Shown piece after piece: positions 1 through 11,744 of a stretch of DNA of 64,000 nucleotides. The DNA lies in contig CM069439.1 of NCBI GenBank assembly GCA_035610365.1, positions 20,659,533 through 20,723,532 of the forward strand. Reading direction: 5' to 3'. Source of the DNA: Aquatica leii (lineage: Eukaryota; Arthropoda; Insecta; Coleoptera; Lampyridae). Under the pieces are notes generated by a model that did no database searches, had not been told where the DNA came from, and saw only the letters and a program-made list of their open reading frames with translations. The position numbers were made by a program, and so were the translations under genes. The first letter of the stretch is position 1, and every line of letters starts with the position of its first letter.

Positions 1-330
1 AAAAGAACATATGGATGAAGGCAAACACCGCAGAGTTACTAAATCAGCAGTAGCCAAACTAAAGTATTAGGTAGAACTTCTTTCTACTTCCCCAGACTAA
101 TCCGCGAAGCTGTCGAAATAGAAAAACATCCATGTAATATGAACCGAGAAGACGGTTTAAGACTCAGCAAATTTTGGCTACCAGTATAGGCATAGGCCAA
201 GTTCGACTTTTTGTGTTGTCTCTCAAGGAGAGACTAGGACCAAGTCTGAGTCTGGGTGTTTAACTACGACGCGGTCTAAGCCGAAAGTCACTTATAATCA
301 TAAACATAACAACCGTGAAAGCTTAAGATA
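1..330 (+). mobile_element. Penelope-like element family 1, 3' end fragment
   Basis: The plus strand encodes the end of a GIY-YIG-type Penelope protein in broken frames: a 'KEHM' piece at the left edge, then FYFPRLIRE followed by EIEKHPCNMN near 100-145, as in the family 1 copies at 11758-12465. After the stop comes the family's 3' tail (about 195-335), recognisable by a CGCGGTCTAAGCC core and an AACCGTGAAAGCTTAAG end. The same tail recurs on the minus strand at 11195-11320 and 27564-27690. The element starts left of the window. Frameshifts show it is dead. Confidence 0.75.
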
Positions 331-749
331 TTATATTCTGCGTTTCTGAAGTTCTCTTTCTCACCGACGGCGCCAGGTAGGTATGATTTTATCAAGGTGT
401 CGCGTGCCCACGTAAATTGGAAAAATCAATTTTTAAATTGAATGGATTTTATTAGTAAACGTTAAGGTATTTATTAATTTTAAAAAACTCTTATTAAGCA
501 AATGACGTGCTCACCCCAAAAATATTGTGCCCATCTATCTAAAAAAACTTGGCGCCGTTACTGCTTCTTCCGTTAGAAATCAGTTTTTTTCCTTAAGATC
601 ATACGAATTACATGTTCTGGTTCTTTGATCTGTTTGTTATTCCTAGAGCAATAATGCACGCAAATTTCCATTAACTGAGCGAATTTGATAGAGGGCGAAT
701 AGTGGATCTGAGAGAAGCTAGTTTATTATTTAGATAGACTGCCATTAGG
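331..749. other. Intergenic, nothing recognised
   Basis: AT-rich sequence between the Penelope tail and the Tc1 relic. No ORF, repeat or RNA signature that I can support. Confidence 0.5.
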
Positions 750-1480
750 ATGAGTAGGAGCTTTTGTCAAGCATGGTTCCAGGAAGGCCGAACAAAAAGT
801 ACAGAACAACATATCGCTTTAGACTTTTGGCGTCACTTTCGCAAGGGCGATTGCAGATCAATGGTTTGCAGAACATGGAAGGCTTATCGGGATGGTCGCG
901 TAAGGAGTTTTGGGCTGCGTTCATACCGTCTTCACTTTGTGTTACCGCTCATCTCTGAGCATCGACGTAACCAACTGCAATGGTGCACAGAACGAGGTCA
1001 GTGGGATCAAGAATGGAATACGGTAGTTTTTGGCGAGAAATTGCGATTTTCTTTGAGTATGTATGATAGCGGGCAAGCGAAGTGGTGAAAGGCATAGTAC
1101 TCAATTTTTTGTCGAAAGACATATCTATGAGCTATTGTCTTTGGTAGTACATCACTTTTGTTATCAGAAGCAACAAGTTCTACCCTAAATCAGGATTCTT
1201 CAAAATACATTATTCCACCAAGACAATGCACGGCCACATACAGCCAGAGTTATGTTAAACTACTTTGAGCGTAATAAAATCGATTCCCTCTGATCTTTAG
1301 ACCTTTCACCAATTCAGCATGCGATTGCAAAATTTGCCTCATCTTCCACAGACTCTAGCGGCACTTTGTGACGCCGTACAGGTAGCATGAGATGAGACTC
1401 CTCAGAGGAAATTAATCTTATTATGAAGATTATGCCCAGACGTTTCAATAAGGGCATACCCTTTACTAATTTTGGTCAGA
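750..1480 (+). pseudogene. Tc1-like transposase relic
   Basis: The reading frame contains the Tc1 signature LQWCTERGQWDQEWNTVVFG near 975-1040, then, after stops and a frame change, QDNARPHTARVML near 1220-1255 and SLDLSPIQHA near 1295-1325. These correspond to the three catalytic blocks of the DD-E transposase. The first block reads FGEKLRF where FSDESRF is usual, and the third has Gln in place of the Glu of SPIEH, so two catalytic acids are lost. A degenerate IMPRR block follows near 1425. It is a fossil of a cut-and-paste transposase. No clear terminal inverted repeats were found around it. Confidence 0.8.
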
Positions 1481-1610
1481 TTCTACCTACCCGATTCCAT
1501 TCAAATTTTGATTGTTAACGTATGTACCTTAACGTAATAAACATAAATACAAGGTATTATTGAAACAAACGAATTGTTACTGAGTGTTCTAATTTCTATG
1601 TCACTTAGTA

Positions 1611-3046
1611 TACAGGGTGTATCTGAATAATGGGTTTATATATTAGCAGGTGGCAGTAGAGCATAAATACAAGCAAAAAATGTCAAAATAAAAGTTCCGA
1701 CCTGTAATCGTCTTAGGTTGTTGACACCACGAATAAATATGAACTGTTTTAAAAAGTGCAAATTTCTTCTCGGCGATTTGCTGACACCAAAAATGTAAAT
1801 AAATACAAAATAATGTTATCAAATAACGCGTAGTTAAATTACTGTAGTTAAATGAAGTTGCTATTCTTTTCAAGTACACTAGACATACCTCTTTTTGTAT
1901 ACTTCACATAGCTGCAGAAAAAAATTTAAAGGGTTAATATCTGACCAGCGTCTAGTACCGTTTCTGCCAATACGACGAAGTACAAGCGCCTGTAAGTCTT
2001 TCTGGCAAAATAAACGGTCCAATTAAACTATTTCTTAAAATACCCACCCAAACATTAATAGAAAACTGCCACTGAAAGTTACTTTGTTGAATTTCATAAG
2101 GGTTTTCTTCATTCCAAACATGCGTGTTGTGAAAATTCAACGTCGGTTAACTGTTGAACTCGTTGAACATGGTAAGGGTGCAAAGTATAGGACACGCTAG
2201 CTGTGCGACCTATTTCTCTAGTGTTATTTCGTGTCCGATCTTTTATAATTTATCTGCACATACTTGAAGAAAAACAAATATTAAAGTTTGGATTTTATTG
2301 AAAAAATTTATTCTTCTTCCGTTGCTAATACACGAGGTGTTTTTTTTTTAACCACGGTCTTCGTAGGTAGGAAAAACACCTACAGTTTCTCTAAGTCCTT
2401 GCACACACGCCAAAATGAACTTTATTGAAGGCAATTGTCTGTTAGGATATTGCACAACCCACAATCTAAGTGTGGTGTGGAGGTTATAATTACACTCAAC
2501 GTACATTAAAACGGTATCACTGTTGTACATAATAAAGAAAAATTAAACTAAAGTACGAGCACGTTTACACGAATCATTAACATCAACTAAAGAAATCGGG
2601 ACAGATCGCCGAATTCAGTTCTAAGAAAGCTGAATTTATCATTTAATTATCTGAAGTCTTGTTTTGGTTACAACCAAAGATAAGCGTGATCGTGTACACA
2701 AAGTACATTTTGTTAAACTATGCCAGTAATAATGCTAAGAAATAAACATTACCTTTCATTATTTTATTAACAATTGATTTTGTAGATGATTAAAATTTAA
2801 AGAAAACAATAATTAACACACTACATCAATACGTTTCACGGATTTTACAGCATTTACACCCATCCTTCACCGCATAGTTACAATTAATAAACAATTTCCA
2901 TTTTTTAGATAGTCAGGACCGACCTGAAAACTTTAATTGCAAATATCTCAAAACTGGGCCACTAGACTATAAAGGAAAACTTTTCATTTAACCCCACAAA
3001 GACACTAGTCCTTGAGTTTGTAGTTGTATTTCAGATACACCATGTA
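1611..3046 (-). mobile_element. Mariner-like element with TIRs and TA flanks (DUF4817-type transposase)
   Basis: Both ends carry the same inverted repeat next to TA: TACAGGGTGTATCTGAA at 1611-1627, and its inverse with one mismatch (TACATGGTGTATCTGAA read on the minus strand) at 3046-3030. The TA dinucleotides fit a Tc1/mariner-type target duplication. The 1.43-kb interior encodes a broken transposase on the minus strand. The roughly 500 bp between the HTH remnant and the right TIR is AT-rich and noncoding. It lies in intergenic DNA and touches no host gene. Confidence 0.8.
1952..2530 (-). pseudogene. DUF4817-type transposase fragments
   Basis: Two segments are recognisable. At 2530-2351 an HTH-like N-terminus reads YPNRQLPS ... 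CVQGLRETV, the pattern of the DUF4817 helix-turn-helix domain of insect transposases. At 2140-1952 a catalytic-core segment reads VWNEENPYEIQ, INVWVGILRNSLIGPFILPE and RLTG, as in related mariner-like transposases. Only about 200 bp separates them, so the middle of the protein, including the first catalytic acid, is deleted. Non-functional; it belongs to the TIR element around it. Confidence 0.75.
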
Positions 3047-5620
3047 TTCATTCTTTAAATTATGATCTTTACGCAACTGATCTGCTAAGTCTCGTTTAAT
3101 GGGCTTCATCGGATTATAGTTCTCTATGGTACTTTTGCTTTTGAAACGTTTTGTTGGTTCTTCTACACTGAGCTCAGGAGTTCTCTAATAAAACATTTGA
3201 GTTTCTTTGGTAGTATTCGTTTATTTTCAGTTTAGTTCTTATTCCTTTGTTGAAATCGGTTCACATCTTGTCTCGTCGCTGGTATTTTCTATATACATGT
3301 TATTGGAATTGTCTGTTGGTTATTATCGGTTAATGGTTTACTCTTTAAACGGATTTGACTTGACATCATTTGATTGATGAATAAAGTTTTATTCGTCATT
3401 CAAGGTCATACTTAGTGACATTTGGCAATACCTATCTCGATTTTTTCGTTTTTCTCGTTCTATCAATTTATGAATTTTTTTTACTTACTTTACTTACACA
3501 GAAGTTTTGTACTATAGATTTGCATTATTAGTGTAGTTAGGCTTTCCATACTCTTCGATCAGTGAGGATTTGGATCATTTAAATAAAGTTAATATTGCTT
3601 TACTTGGACATGGTTGTACTTTTGAGCAGTGCTGAGTTTAGTGTTTTTATATACCAAAAAAAGAGTTCTGTAATTAGTTTCTTCCCAATACACTTTGCGG
3701 TACACTCTGAGCATACAAAAATTGCTATTATTTTTCTCAGTTAATGAGGTTTTTTGAATACATTGTTCGAATAAAAAAGTCTTTTCTCAATTACCTTGTG
3801 TACCAAATTTCTATAACTACGTCTCGATTTAATTTGCAAACTCTTTTCAGGTTTGACGAATGCAATAACATTTAATTGAGCCAATTATTTCGACTTCTGA
3901 TATCACTATACAAATCAACTAAATTGCTGTAACAACAAACAGTAATTAAGGGCATTTTTTTAAATATCTAATTGATCAAGTTGATTTTGGTTAAATAAAT
4001 ACCCACTCATCCACGTAACCTTGTCGGTCAAGTTAAACGATTAAAAATTAAACGAACCTTGAAATTAGAACACAGTAACCAAAATATGCAATAAGATGTA
4101 TCATTTTTTAATGAAATTGCGTTCAATAACCCGTACTTGCGTAACAAGGAAGATTCAAATAAATTTAAATCAATGATTCATAGAACATTTTGGTAGTTCA
4201 TCTACAATTATATGAGTAATTAAAATAGCGCATTAGTAATAAACGGTTAGTTTCTCGATGTCGGAAATGGCTAGAAGTTATTTTGAATCTGTTTTCCGAG
4301 AGGACGCCGTATTTATAGTATCTTTCATTGTTGCAATATGTTAAATGTAAACTTTGTTGTGGTTTAATATACTACTTACAGTATTGGATGTAGACAAAAG
4401 TTAGTGCCTTAATTTTTTGGCGAATCTAATTGCTCTTTTGCTTTTTTCCCATGTTCATGGCGTAGTTTCTGCTCTATTTTCTATGGAAAGTAGGTTTATG
4501 GTTTGTCACTGTTTTTGCAAAGTACCAAAAGACGTGAGATAAATCGTTTGTGTAATCATTTTTTATCTTTTGTATTTTTTTTACGTTCAGTTTTACGATA
4601 GAATGCTTGTTGACACGATTCTCTTGATTATGGTACGAATTTCTTTATGTAATCAAAATTATTCTATGAAACGGAAAATCTGGTATAATTCTATTATTTT
4701 TAATTTTGAGTTTCAAGGTTAATCGCTTTTACATTACAAATTCCATTGAAGGTTTTTGAAATGCAAAAAATGTGCTTTTCATTGAATATTCGATGCGGAT
4801 TAGAAAATATGTTCTCATTAATATGTTCTAAATGTATCATGGTAATTAACCAAAGAATTTTACTTCTGTACTCGAGTAACATAACAACAATTAAAAAATT
4901 AGAGATTTAAAAAAAGGTAATTATTATATGATGCACGTATCTAATGAAGCACTTACCTGTGAATATTTACACATAATTGCGCTTTCACAAAATACTTCCA
5001 TTTTTAAAATGTAACGTAATTCGTGAATCTTGTGCGCCGCTTGAATTCTAAAAGATAATTTGCAAAATCGAAACGTTCAATTATTCAACGTACGGTTATT
5101 AAATTGCTTAAAGGATAATTATAGTTTTGCGCATGGTTTAATTTTTCAAATTTCTTTAATTGAGGTCAATATCAATGGCATTTAAAAATTAAAAAGATTT
5201 ACGAAAAATTTGTTAGTAGTAAAATCTATATATAAGCTACAAATATTATGTAATTTTTGGCAATTTGAAAAATATGCCGACAACATTCGAGTATTAAATT
5301 ATACGAGTTTATGAATGAAACCATTTTTTTTGACGTAATTTTATTTACATTTTATAGTCAAAAGTTCAAGACCAATGTCATCGATTTCGAATATTATTTA
5401 TTCAAGATTGGATTATTGTTTTTAGATATTTTTGACGAGCATTGTTTTAAAATAGATACAATAACAAAGCGTCGTTGTATTTATTTAAGGATGTATGAAA
5501 ATTTGGGTGTGTCGGGTTTGCTACGTAGAGCTGAGTTTATTTGCGTCTGTAGTTTTTGACTATTCGGACATTTCATATGAATCTATAGAAGAAATCCATG
5601 TTATTACCTAAATCTGACAC
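3047..5620. other. AT-rich intergenic region without recognised genes
   Basis: About 2.6 kb of AT-rich DNA. Short open frames exist (for example 5311-5559 plus) but lack domain signatures, splice context or biased composition, and are best read as chance. No RNA gene or repeat family was recognised. Confidence 0.5.
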
Positions 5621-5817
5621 TTTCAGTATTTTTGAACCGCTGAAATATTTTCTTATTTCTGAGTGATCAATGATGAAAATCCAGCTACTGCTCAAGAATA
5701 GCGTAAACATATTTATAGAAATCATGAAGAACCAGATATAATAAAAATATTGGGATTCACTAGAGAGGGTCTAACAAATAAGATATTGCATCAGACCATA
5801 CGACCACTTTAGTTTTC

Positions 5818-6294
5818 AGCTTGTGTGGTTTTAGCGAAGTCTAAACAACATAGTTTTTTAAGCATTGAACTGATAAGTACTGCAAAAACTCATCGATTGT
5901 TGTCGAAAACTTATGGTGATTGTGATACGCAAGACAAAGAACGCTACAAAAGTTTGAAGGTGAGGAATTTGAGCTTTACTCGATCAAAACTCGCTTCAAG
6001 CGCAAGAACCTCCACGCCAAAATGGAATATCCGTGTCACCAAGTTCTGTATTCGACGCAATCCTTTCGGTGTGGTGAATTAAGAGCTGCTTTAACTCAAA
6101 GACCTAAACACTCGAGAATGTTACCAAACAGAATTGATACAATCCAGTCGAGCATTTTAGGAAAACGGCCAGAATACGTCTACAGATACGGCAAAACGAC
6201 AACGCTCGATTCCATGTTGAAAAACCTGCCAAAGAAACGTTACAAACGTTTGAATGATCCTTCCGATTACGACTCCATCATTCTATACTTTTGA
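5818..6294 (+). pseudogene. Internally deleted mariner transposase, unit 1 copy a
   Basis: Recognisable mariner (mauritiana-type) blocks are fused with large gaps: AKTHRLLSKTYGD (the AAESHR..LV..YG block), then DTQDKER (the D-E-DKE block), then KR-rich residues, then the remnant of the WWDQ.GV.YYELL block, then ILGKRPEYVYRYGK (RALKEKRPQY.QRH), then KRLNDPSDYDSI (the APSDYHLF region). About 25 residues before DTQDKER and about 85 residues around the catalytic centre are missing. The frame shifts near 6000-6080. No catalytic triad can be formed. The copies at 6365 and elsewhere share these deletions. Confidence 0.75.
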
Positions 6295-6364
6295 TCAACA
6301 AATGCGTCGTCAAGTCTTGCTGCAGTTTTGGACCTTCATGCTAAAGCACCCTCATACCGCTTCA

Positions 6365-6895
6365 GTTTTCAGCTTGTGTGGTTTCGACGAAATCTAAACA
6401 ACATAGTTTTTTAAGCATTGAAATAAAACGTGCTGCAGAAACTCCTCGATTGTTGTCGGAACATATTGGTGATTGTGATACGCTAGACAAAAAACGCTGG
6501 AAAAACTTTGAAGGTGAGGAATTCGAGCATTACTCGATCAAAACTCGCTTCAAGCGCAAGAACCTCCACGCCAAAATTGAATATCCACTCCACCAATATT
6601 CGGGGTAATCAGATCGGTGTGGTAAGTTATGAGCTGCTTTAACCCAAAGACCTAAAACACTGGACAATGTTAAAGAACAGAATTAATACAATCGAGTTGA
6701 GCATTAGAGGAAAAAAGGCCAGAATACGTCAACAGATACGGCAAAATGACAACGCTCGATCACTTGTGGCAAAACACGTCAAGGAAACGTTACAAACGTT
6801 TGCATGAAACGTCCTACCCCAGTCGTAGTGTTGACCAGACATTGGTTCTTCCAATTACGCCTCCATTATACTTTTGATCAACAAATACTTAGTGT
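6365..6895 (+). pseudogene. Internally deleted mariner transposase, unit 1 copy b
   Basis: A second copy lies directly downstream of copy a in the same orientation, joined through a short segment ending CCTCATACCGCTTCAG. The ORF at 6378-6608 reads AAETPRLLSEHIGDCD and then DKKRWKNFEGEEFEHYSIKT, showing the deletion junction clearly. The remainder to 6895 is frameshifted. The copy ends near ATACTTTTGATCAACAAATAC, the same end as in copies 2b and 4b. Confidence 0.75.
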
Positions 6896-6959
6896 GATCT
6901 TACACATATAACTGACTAATAATAATGGTACAATATTGCTAAAGTTTTGGACTGTTTCT

Positions 6960-8390
6960 TTTGTCGTAATTTTCAATTTCCGTTACCGCCTGACTGACTC
7001 GAAGTAAAAGTTTGTGTCTTTTCCAACAAGGTTGATCTTTGTTTTAGAGTGTGTACCTAAGATTTGCTAAGTTTTAAATCGTCTTTCTCGGTTTATATTA
7101 TTTGGATGTTTTTCTATTTCCACACGTTTGCGGATCAGTCTGGAAAAGTACAAGGGAGTTCTAACCAACACTTTAATTTGGTTAAAGCTTAGCGTGTATT
7201 CTTGGTTCCACGCGTGTTCTGCCACTTGATTTTGTAACGCTACGGTGTTTGCAGTTCGCCATATGTTCTTTTACTTTAACTTCAAATAGAGCGTCCTGTC
7301 TGTCCTATAATAACTTGATCCACAGTAACAAGGAATTTTGTAAATTTCGGCATGTTTGAAAGCCTCTTGGTTGTCTTTAGCAGATCTAAACCAATTGTTC
7401 AGGGTAACCTTAGTCGAGAAGACAGTTTTGATAATATGTTTCTTTATCACTCTGGTTATTTTCTCTGTTGAACCCATACAGTATGGTAAATAAGATGGAT
7501 GGATCTCTTTGAACCCGTATCTATTTTGTTGTAGAGACTCCAACAGTGTTTTCTTTTGTACATTTTTATTATTTGGCTCACGTATAGCTTTTTTAGCTAA
7601 AGTATGGAAAACAGTGGCCTTCTGTACTAAATGGTGGTGAGATTTGGCGTTTAAGCATCTGTTAGTGTGCGTTTTCTTTCTATAGTCGTAATGCCCCAAC
7701 TTTCCATTATTTTTTTTCATCACCAGTACTTCAAGAAAGGCTATACTCTTGTTATGTTCTAACTCTATAGTAAATTTAAGGTTGTTATGTGCAGATTTTA
7801 GATGTTGAAAGAACTGATTAAGTTTATATTTGTCAAGAGGTCATACAACAAATATCAACATATCTGAACTAAGTTTTTGGTTTTAACTCAGCATTGTTCA
7901 TAATTTCAGTTTCAAAATACTCTAAATAGATATTGGCTATACTTGTTTAAATAAGTTGCTATAACTGAAATAAGTGTTCTTAAGAAAGAGTTTGATGAGC
8001 AGAACTTCTACTGTCATTTTCTCCTTGAGCAAAAAAAACAGTTCGTCGAACGGGGCTTTAGTAGAAAGAGATACCACGTCAAAACTGACTACGATATCTT
8101 CTTTTGTTATACGCAAGTTCTAAATTTTCTTTACGAAGTCTGTAGAACCTTTAATGTGACTTTCTGTATTTCTTGTCAACGGCAAAAGTTTTGTAGCTTA
8201 CTATCAGTCGAAGGGGCTTCTTTTTTGTGTATCTTGGGAAGATCGTAAATTTGTGGCACAACTGGACTTTAGGTAATCAAAGCTTGTTGCTTGTTAATGT
8301 CTATAATAGCAGAGTTTTTGATGGCTTAGTTAAAAAAGCTATACGTGTGAAGATAATGAAAATCTGGAAAAGTCAAAAAGACTTACCACC
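6960..8390 (-). pseudogene. Penelope family 1, unit 1: RT fragment and GIY-YIG
   Basis: Read on the minus strand from 8390: a PKIHK-type block (degenerate), a SFDVVSL-like RT block, the YVDD region near 7850, a thumb region with NQFFQHLKSAHNN, then KLGHYDYRKKTHTNRCLNAK and HPSYLPYCMGSTEKITRV, then the GIY-YIG start KIPCYCGSSY near 7310. A 5-bp deletion next to the YVDD codons breaks the frame, a TGA replaces the Trp codon shortly downstream, and a 1-bp change breaks the GIY-YIG frame after CGSSY. Penelope elements move by target-primed reverse transcription using the GIY-YIG nuclease; this copy cannot. Confidence 0.85.
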
Positions 8391-8394
8391 TTCT

Positions 8395-8612
8395 ACTAGC
8401 ACCGCTTATTACCATACTTTATAGGTTCAAGAGACAAAATAAGCAGAGTGCTAAAGAAACATAATATGAAAACTGGCTTCATGACTAACGATACCCTGAA
8501 CAATGTAGATCTACTAAAGGCCAACAAAGGGCTTTAAAACATGCGGGGATTTACAAATTTCCGTGTTCTTTTGGATCAAGTTATATAGGACAGACGGGAC
8601 GCTATATTGAAG
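8395..8612 (+). pseudogene. Penelope family 1 fragment, opposite orientation (unit 1/2 junction)
   Basis: The plus strand reads STAYYHTL, then GSRDKISRVLKKHNMKT, then the GIY-YIG start KFPCSFGSSYIGQTGR in broken frames. It is a diverged relative of the same protein region encoded on the minus strand nearby (PSYLPYCMGSTEKITRVIKK). It is cut off just after the GIY-YIG strand by the leader of unit 2. Head-to-head Penelope pieces such as this recur at 13140 and 16010. Confidence 0.7.
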
Positions 8613-8826
8613 TTTCAGAATTTTTGAACCCCTGAAATATTTGGCAATTTTCTTATTTCTGAGTGATTTCAACAATGAAAATTCAGCTACTGCCTAAGAA
8701 AAGCGTAAACATATTTATAGAAATCATGAAGAACCAAATATAATATAAATATTGGGATTCATTAAAGAGGGTTTAACAAGTAACATATTGCATCAGACCA
8801 TATGATCGCTACCTTCATGCCACTTT

Positions 8827-9310
8827 AGTTTTCAGCTTGTGTGGTTTTGGCGAAGCTTAAACAACATAGTTTTTTAAGCATTGAACTGATAAGTACTGCA
8901 GAAACTCATCGATTGTTGTCGGAAACTTATGGTGATTATGATACGCAAGACAAAGAACGCTACAAAAGTTTGAAGGTGAGGAATTCGAGCTGTACTCGAT
9001 CAAAACTCGGCTCAAGCGCAAGAACCTCCACGCCAAAATGGAATATCCGTGTCACCAAGCTCTGTATTCGGCGCAATCCATTCGGTGTAGTGAATTAAGA
9101 GCTGCTTTAACTCAAAGACCTAAACACTTGATAATGTTACCGAACAGAATTGATACAATTCAGTCGAGCATTTTAGGAAAAACGGACAGAATACGTCAAC
9201 AGATATGGCAAAACGACAACACTCGATCACATGTTGAAAAACCTGCCAAAGAAACGTTACAAACGTTTGAATGATCCTTCCGATTACGACTCCATCATTC
9301 TATACTTTTG
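8827..9310 (+). pseudogene. Internally deleted mariner, unit 2 copy a
   Basis: Near duplicate of 5818-6294 with the same internal deletions (AETHRLLSETYGD joined to DTQDKER). It differs by scattered substitutions, for example one giving TDRIRQQIWQND in another frame. The shared deletions mark it as a paralogue by segmental duplication. Confidence 0.75.
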
Positions 9311-9379
9311 ATCAAAAAATGCGTCGTCAAGTCTTGCTGCAGTTTTGGACCTTCATGCTAAAGCACCCTCATACCGCTT

Positions 9380-9905
9380 CAGTTTTCAGCTTGTGTGGTT
9401 TCGACGAAATCTAAACAACATAGTTTTTTAAGCATTGAAATAAAACGTGCTGCAGAAACTCCTCGATTGTTGTCGGAACATATTGGTGATTGTGATACGC
9501 TAGACAAAAAACGCTGGAAAAACTTTGAAGGTGAGGAATTCGAGCATTACTCGATCAAAACTCGCTTCAAGCGCAAGAACCTCCACGCCAAAATTGAATA
9601 TCCATTCCACCAATATTCGGGGTAATCAGATCGGTGTGGTGAGTTATGAGCTGCTTTAACCCAAAGACCTAAAACACTGGACGATGTTACCGAACAGAAT
9701 TAATACAATCGAGTTGAGCATTAGTGGAAAAAAGGCCAGAATACGTCAACAGACACGGCAAAATGACAACGCTCGATCACTTGTGGCAAAACCCGTCAAG
9801 GAAACGTTACAAACGTTTGCATGAAACGTCCAACCTCAGTCGTAGTGTTGACCAGACATTGGTCCTTCCAATTACGCCTCCATTATACTTTTGATCAACA
9901 AATAC
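9380..9905 (+). pseudogene. Internally deleted mariner, unit 2 copy b
   Basis: Near duplicate of 6365-6895: the 76-codon frame at 9395-9625 is identical to the unit 1 copy except for Leu to Phe near its end. The remainder is frameshifted to the common terminus near 9900. Confidence 0.75.
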
Positions 9906-9964
9906 TTAGTGTGATCTTACACATATAACTGACTAATAATAATGGTCCAATATTGCTAAAGTTT

Positions 9965-11190
9965 TGGACTGTTTCTTTTGTCGTAATTTTCAATTTCCGT
10001 TACCGCCTGACTGACTCGGAGTAAAAGTTTGTGTCCTTTCCAACAAGGTTGGTCTTTGTCTTAGAGTGTGTAGCTAAGTTTTGCTGAGTTTTAAATCGTC
10101 TTTCCCACTTCATATTATTTGGATGTTTTTCTATTTCTACAATTAGTCTGGAAAAGTACAAGGGAGTTCTAACCAACACTTTAATTTGGTTAAAGCTTAG
10201 CGTGTATTCTTGCTTCCACGCGTGTTCTGCTACTTGATTTTGTAACGCTACGGTGTTTGCAGTTTGCCATATGTTCTTTTACTTTAACTTCAATAGAGCG
10301 TCCTGTCTGTCCTATAATAACTTGATCCACAGTAACAAGGAATTTTGTAAATCTCGGCATGTTTGAAAGCCTCTTGGTTGTCTTTAGCAGATCTAAACCA
10401 ATTGTTCAGGGTAACCTTAGTCGAGAAGACAGTTTTGATAATATGTTTCCTTATCACTCAGGTTATTTTCTCTGTTGAACCCATACAGTATGGTAAATAA
10501 GATGGATGGATCTCTTTGAACCCGTTTCTATTTTGTTGTAGAGACTCCAACAGTGTTTTCTTTTGTACATTGTCATTATTTGACTCACGTATAGCTCTTT
10601 TAGCTAAAGTATGGAAAACAGTGGTCTTCTGTACTAAATGGTGGTGAGATTTGGCGTTTAAGCATCTGGTGTGCGTTTTCTTTCTATAGTCGTAATGCCC
10701 CAACTTTCCATTATTTTTCTTCATCACCAGTACTTCAAGAAAGGCTATCCTGTTGTTATGTTTTAACTCTATAGTAAATTTAATGTTGTTATGTGCGGAT
10801 TTTAGATGTTGAAAGAACTGATTTAGTTTATATTTGTCAAGAGGTCATACAACAAACATATCATCAACATATCTGAACTAAGTTTTTGGTTTTAACTCAG
10901 CATTCTTCATAATTTCAGTTTCAAAATACTCTATATAGATATTGGCTATACTTGTTTAATTAAGTTGCTATAACTGAAATAAGTGTTCTTAAGAAAGAGT
11001 ATGAGCAGAACTTCTACAGTCATTTTCTCCTTGAGCAAAAAAAAACAGTTCGTCGAACGGGACTTTAGTAGAAAGAGATACCACGTCAAAACTGACTACG
11101 ATATCTTCTTTTGTTATACGCAAGTTCTAAATCTTCTTTGCAAAGTCTGTAGAACCTGTAATGTGACTTTCTGTATTCTTCTGCCGTAAA
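9965..11190 (-). pseudogene. Penelope family 1, unit 2: RT fragment and GIY-YIG
   Basis: The same domains as unit 1. The RT catalytic YVDD codons are intact here (minus strand near 10880-10855, FRYVDDMFVV), but the next tryptophan codon is TGA. The RNRCLNAK region has lost a codon (HTRCLNAK), and the GIY-YIG frame is broken. The 5' end is truncated within the RT at about 11190, where the 3' tail of another family 1 copy abuts. Confidence 0.85.
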
Positions 11191-11194
11191 AATC

Positions 11195-11320
11195 GCTTAT
11201 TCTTATAGAATCTTAAGTTTTCGCGTTTTTTTTTGGTTACGATTATAAGTGACTTTTGACTTAGACCGCGATAGGCTTGGTCCTAGTTTCTCGTTGAGAG
11301 GTAAAACGAGAAATAGACCA
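11195..11320 (-). mobile_element. Penelope family 1 3' tail
   Basis: Minus-strand tail of family 1 (CTTAAG end, then GTCGAAAGTCAC-like and CGCGGTCTAAG-like core, then GACTAGGACC). It belongs to the copy whose coding part resumes at 11745; a mariner at 11352-11700 separates the two, so that mariner was inserted into the Penelope 3' UTR. Confidence 0.65.
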
Positions 11321-11351
11321 TACGGTCGCTACCTTCACGCTAAAGCACCCT

Positions 11352-11700
11352 CATGCCGCTTCAGTTTTCAGCTTGTGTGGTTTCGACGAAATCTAAACAA
11401 CATAGTTTTTTAAGCATTGAAGTAAAACGTGCAGCAGAAACTTCTCGGTTGTTGTCGGAAAATTTTGGTGATCGTGATACGCAAGACAGAAAACGCTGGA
11501 AAAAGTTTGAAGGTGAGGAATTCGAGCTTTACTCGATCAAAACTCGCTTCAAGCGCAAGAACCTCCACGCCAAAATCAGATCGGTGTGGTGAATTACGAG
11601 CTGCTTTAACCTAAAGACCTAAAACACTGGACAATGTTACCGAACAGAATTAATACAATCGAGTTGAGCATTAGAGGAAAAAAGGCCAGAATATTACTGA
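11352..11700 (+). pseudogene. Internally deleted mariner, unit 3 (single, truncated)
   Basis: Carries AAETSRLLSENFGD joined to DTQDRKRWKKFEGEEFELYSI, the same deletion junction as the others. A further deletion joins the KRKNLHAKI block straight to RSVW, and the 3' part stops near AATATTACTGACTAC, so it is shorter than the neighbours and single rather than paired. Confidence 0.75.
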
Positions 11701-11744
11701 CTACTAATAATGGTCGAATCTTATTGAAGTTTTGGACTGGTTCT

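Noticed and set aside
5311-5559. 82-codon plus-strand ORF
   Set aside because: No domain, no splice or neighbour support, AT-rich composition expected by chance.
6800-6830. GAAACGTC as a hammerhead core in the mariner copies (also 9820, 14480)
   Set aside because: No CUGANGA partner or stem I at suitable distance; the sequence is part of mariner coding DNA.
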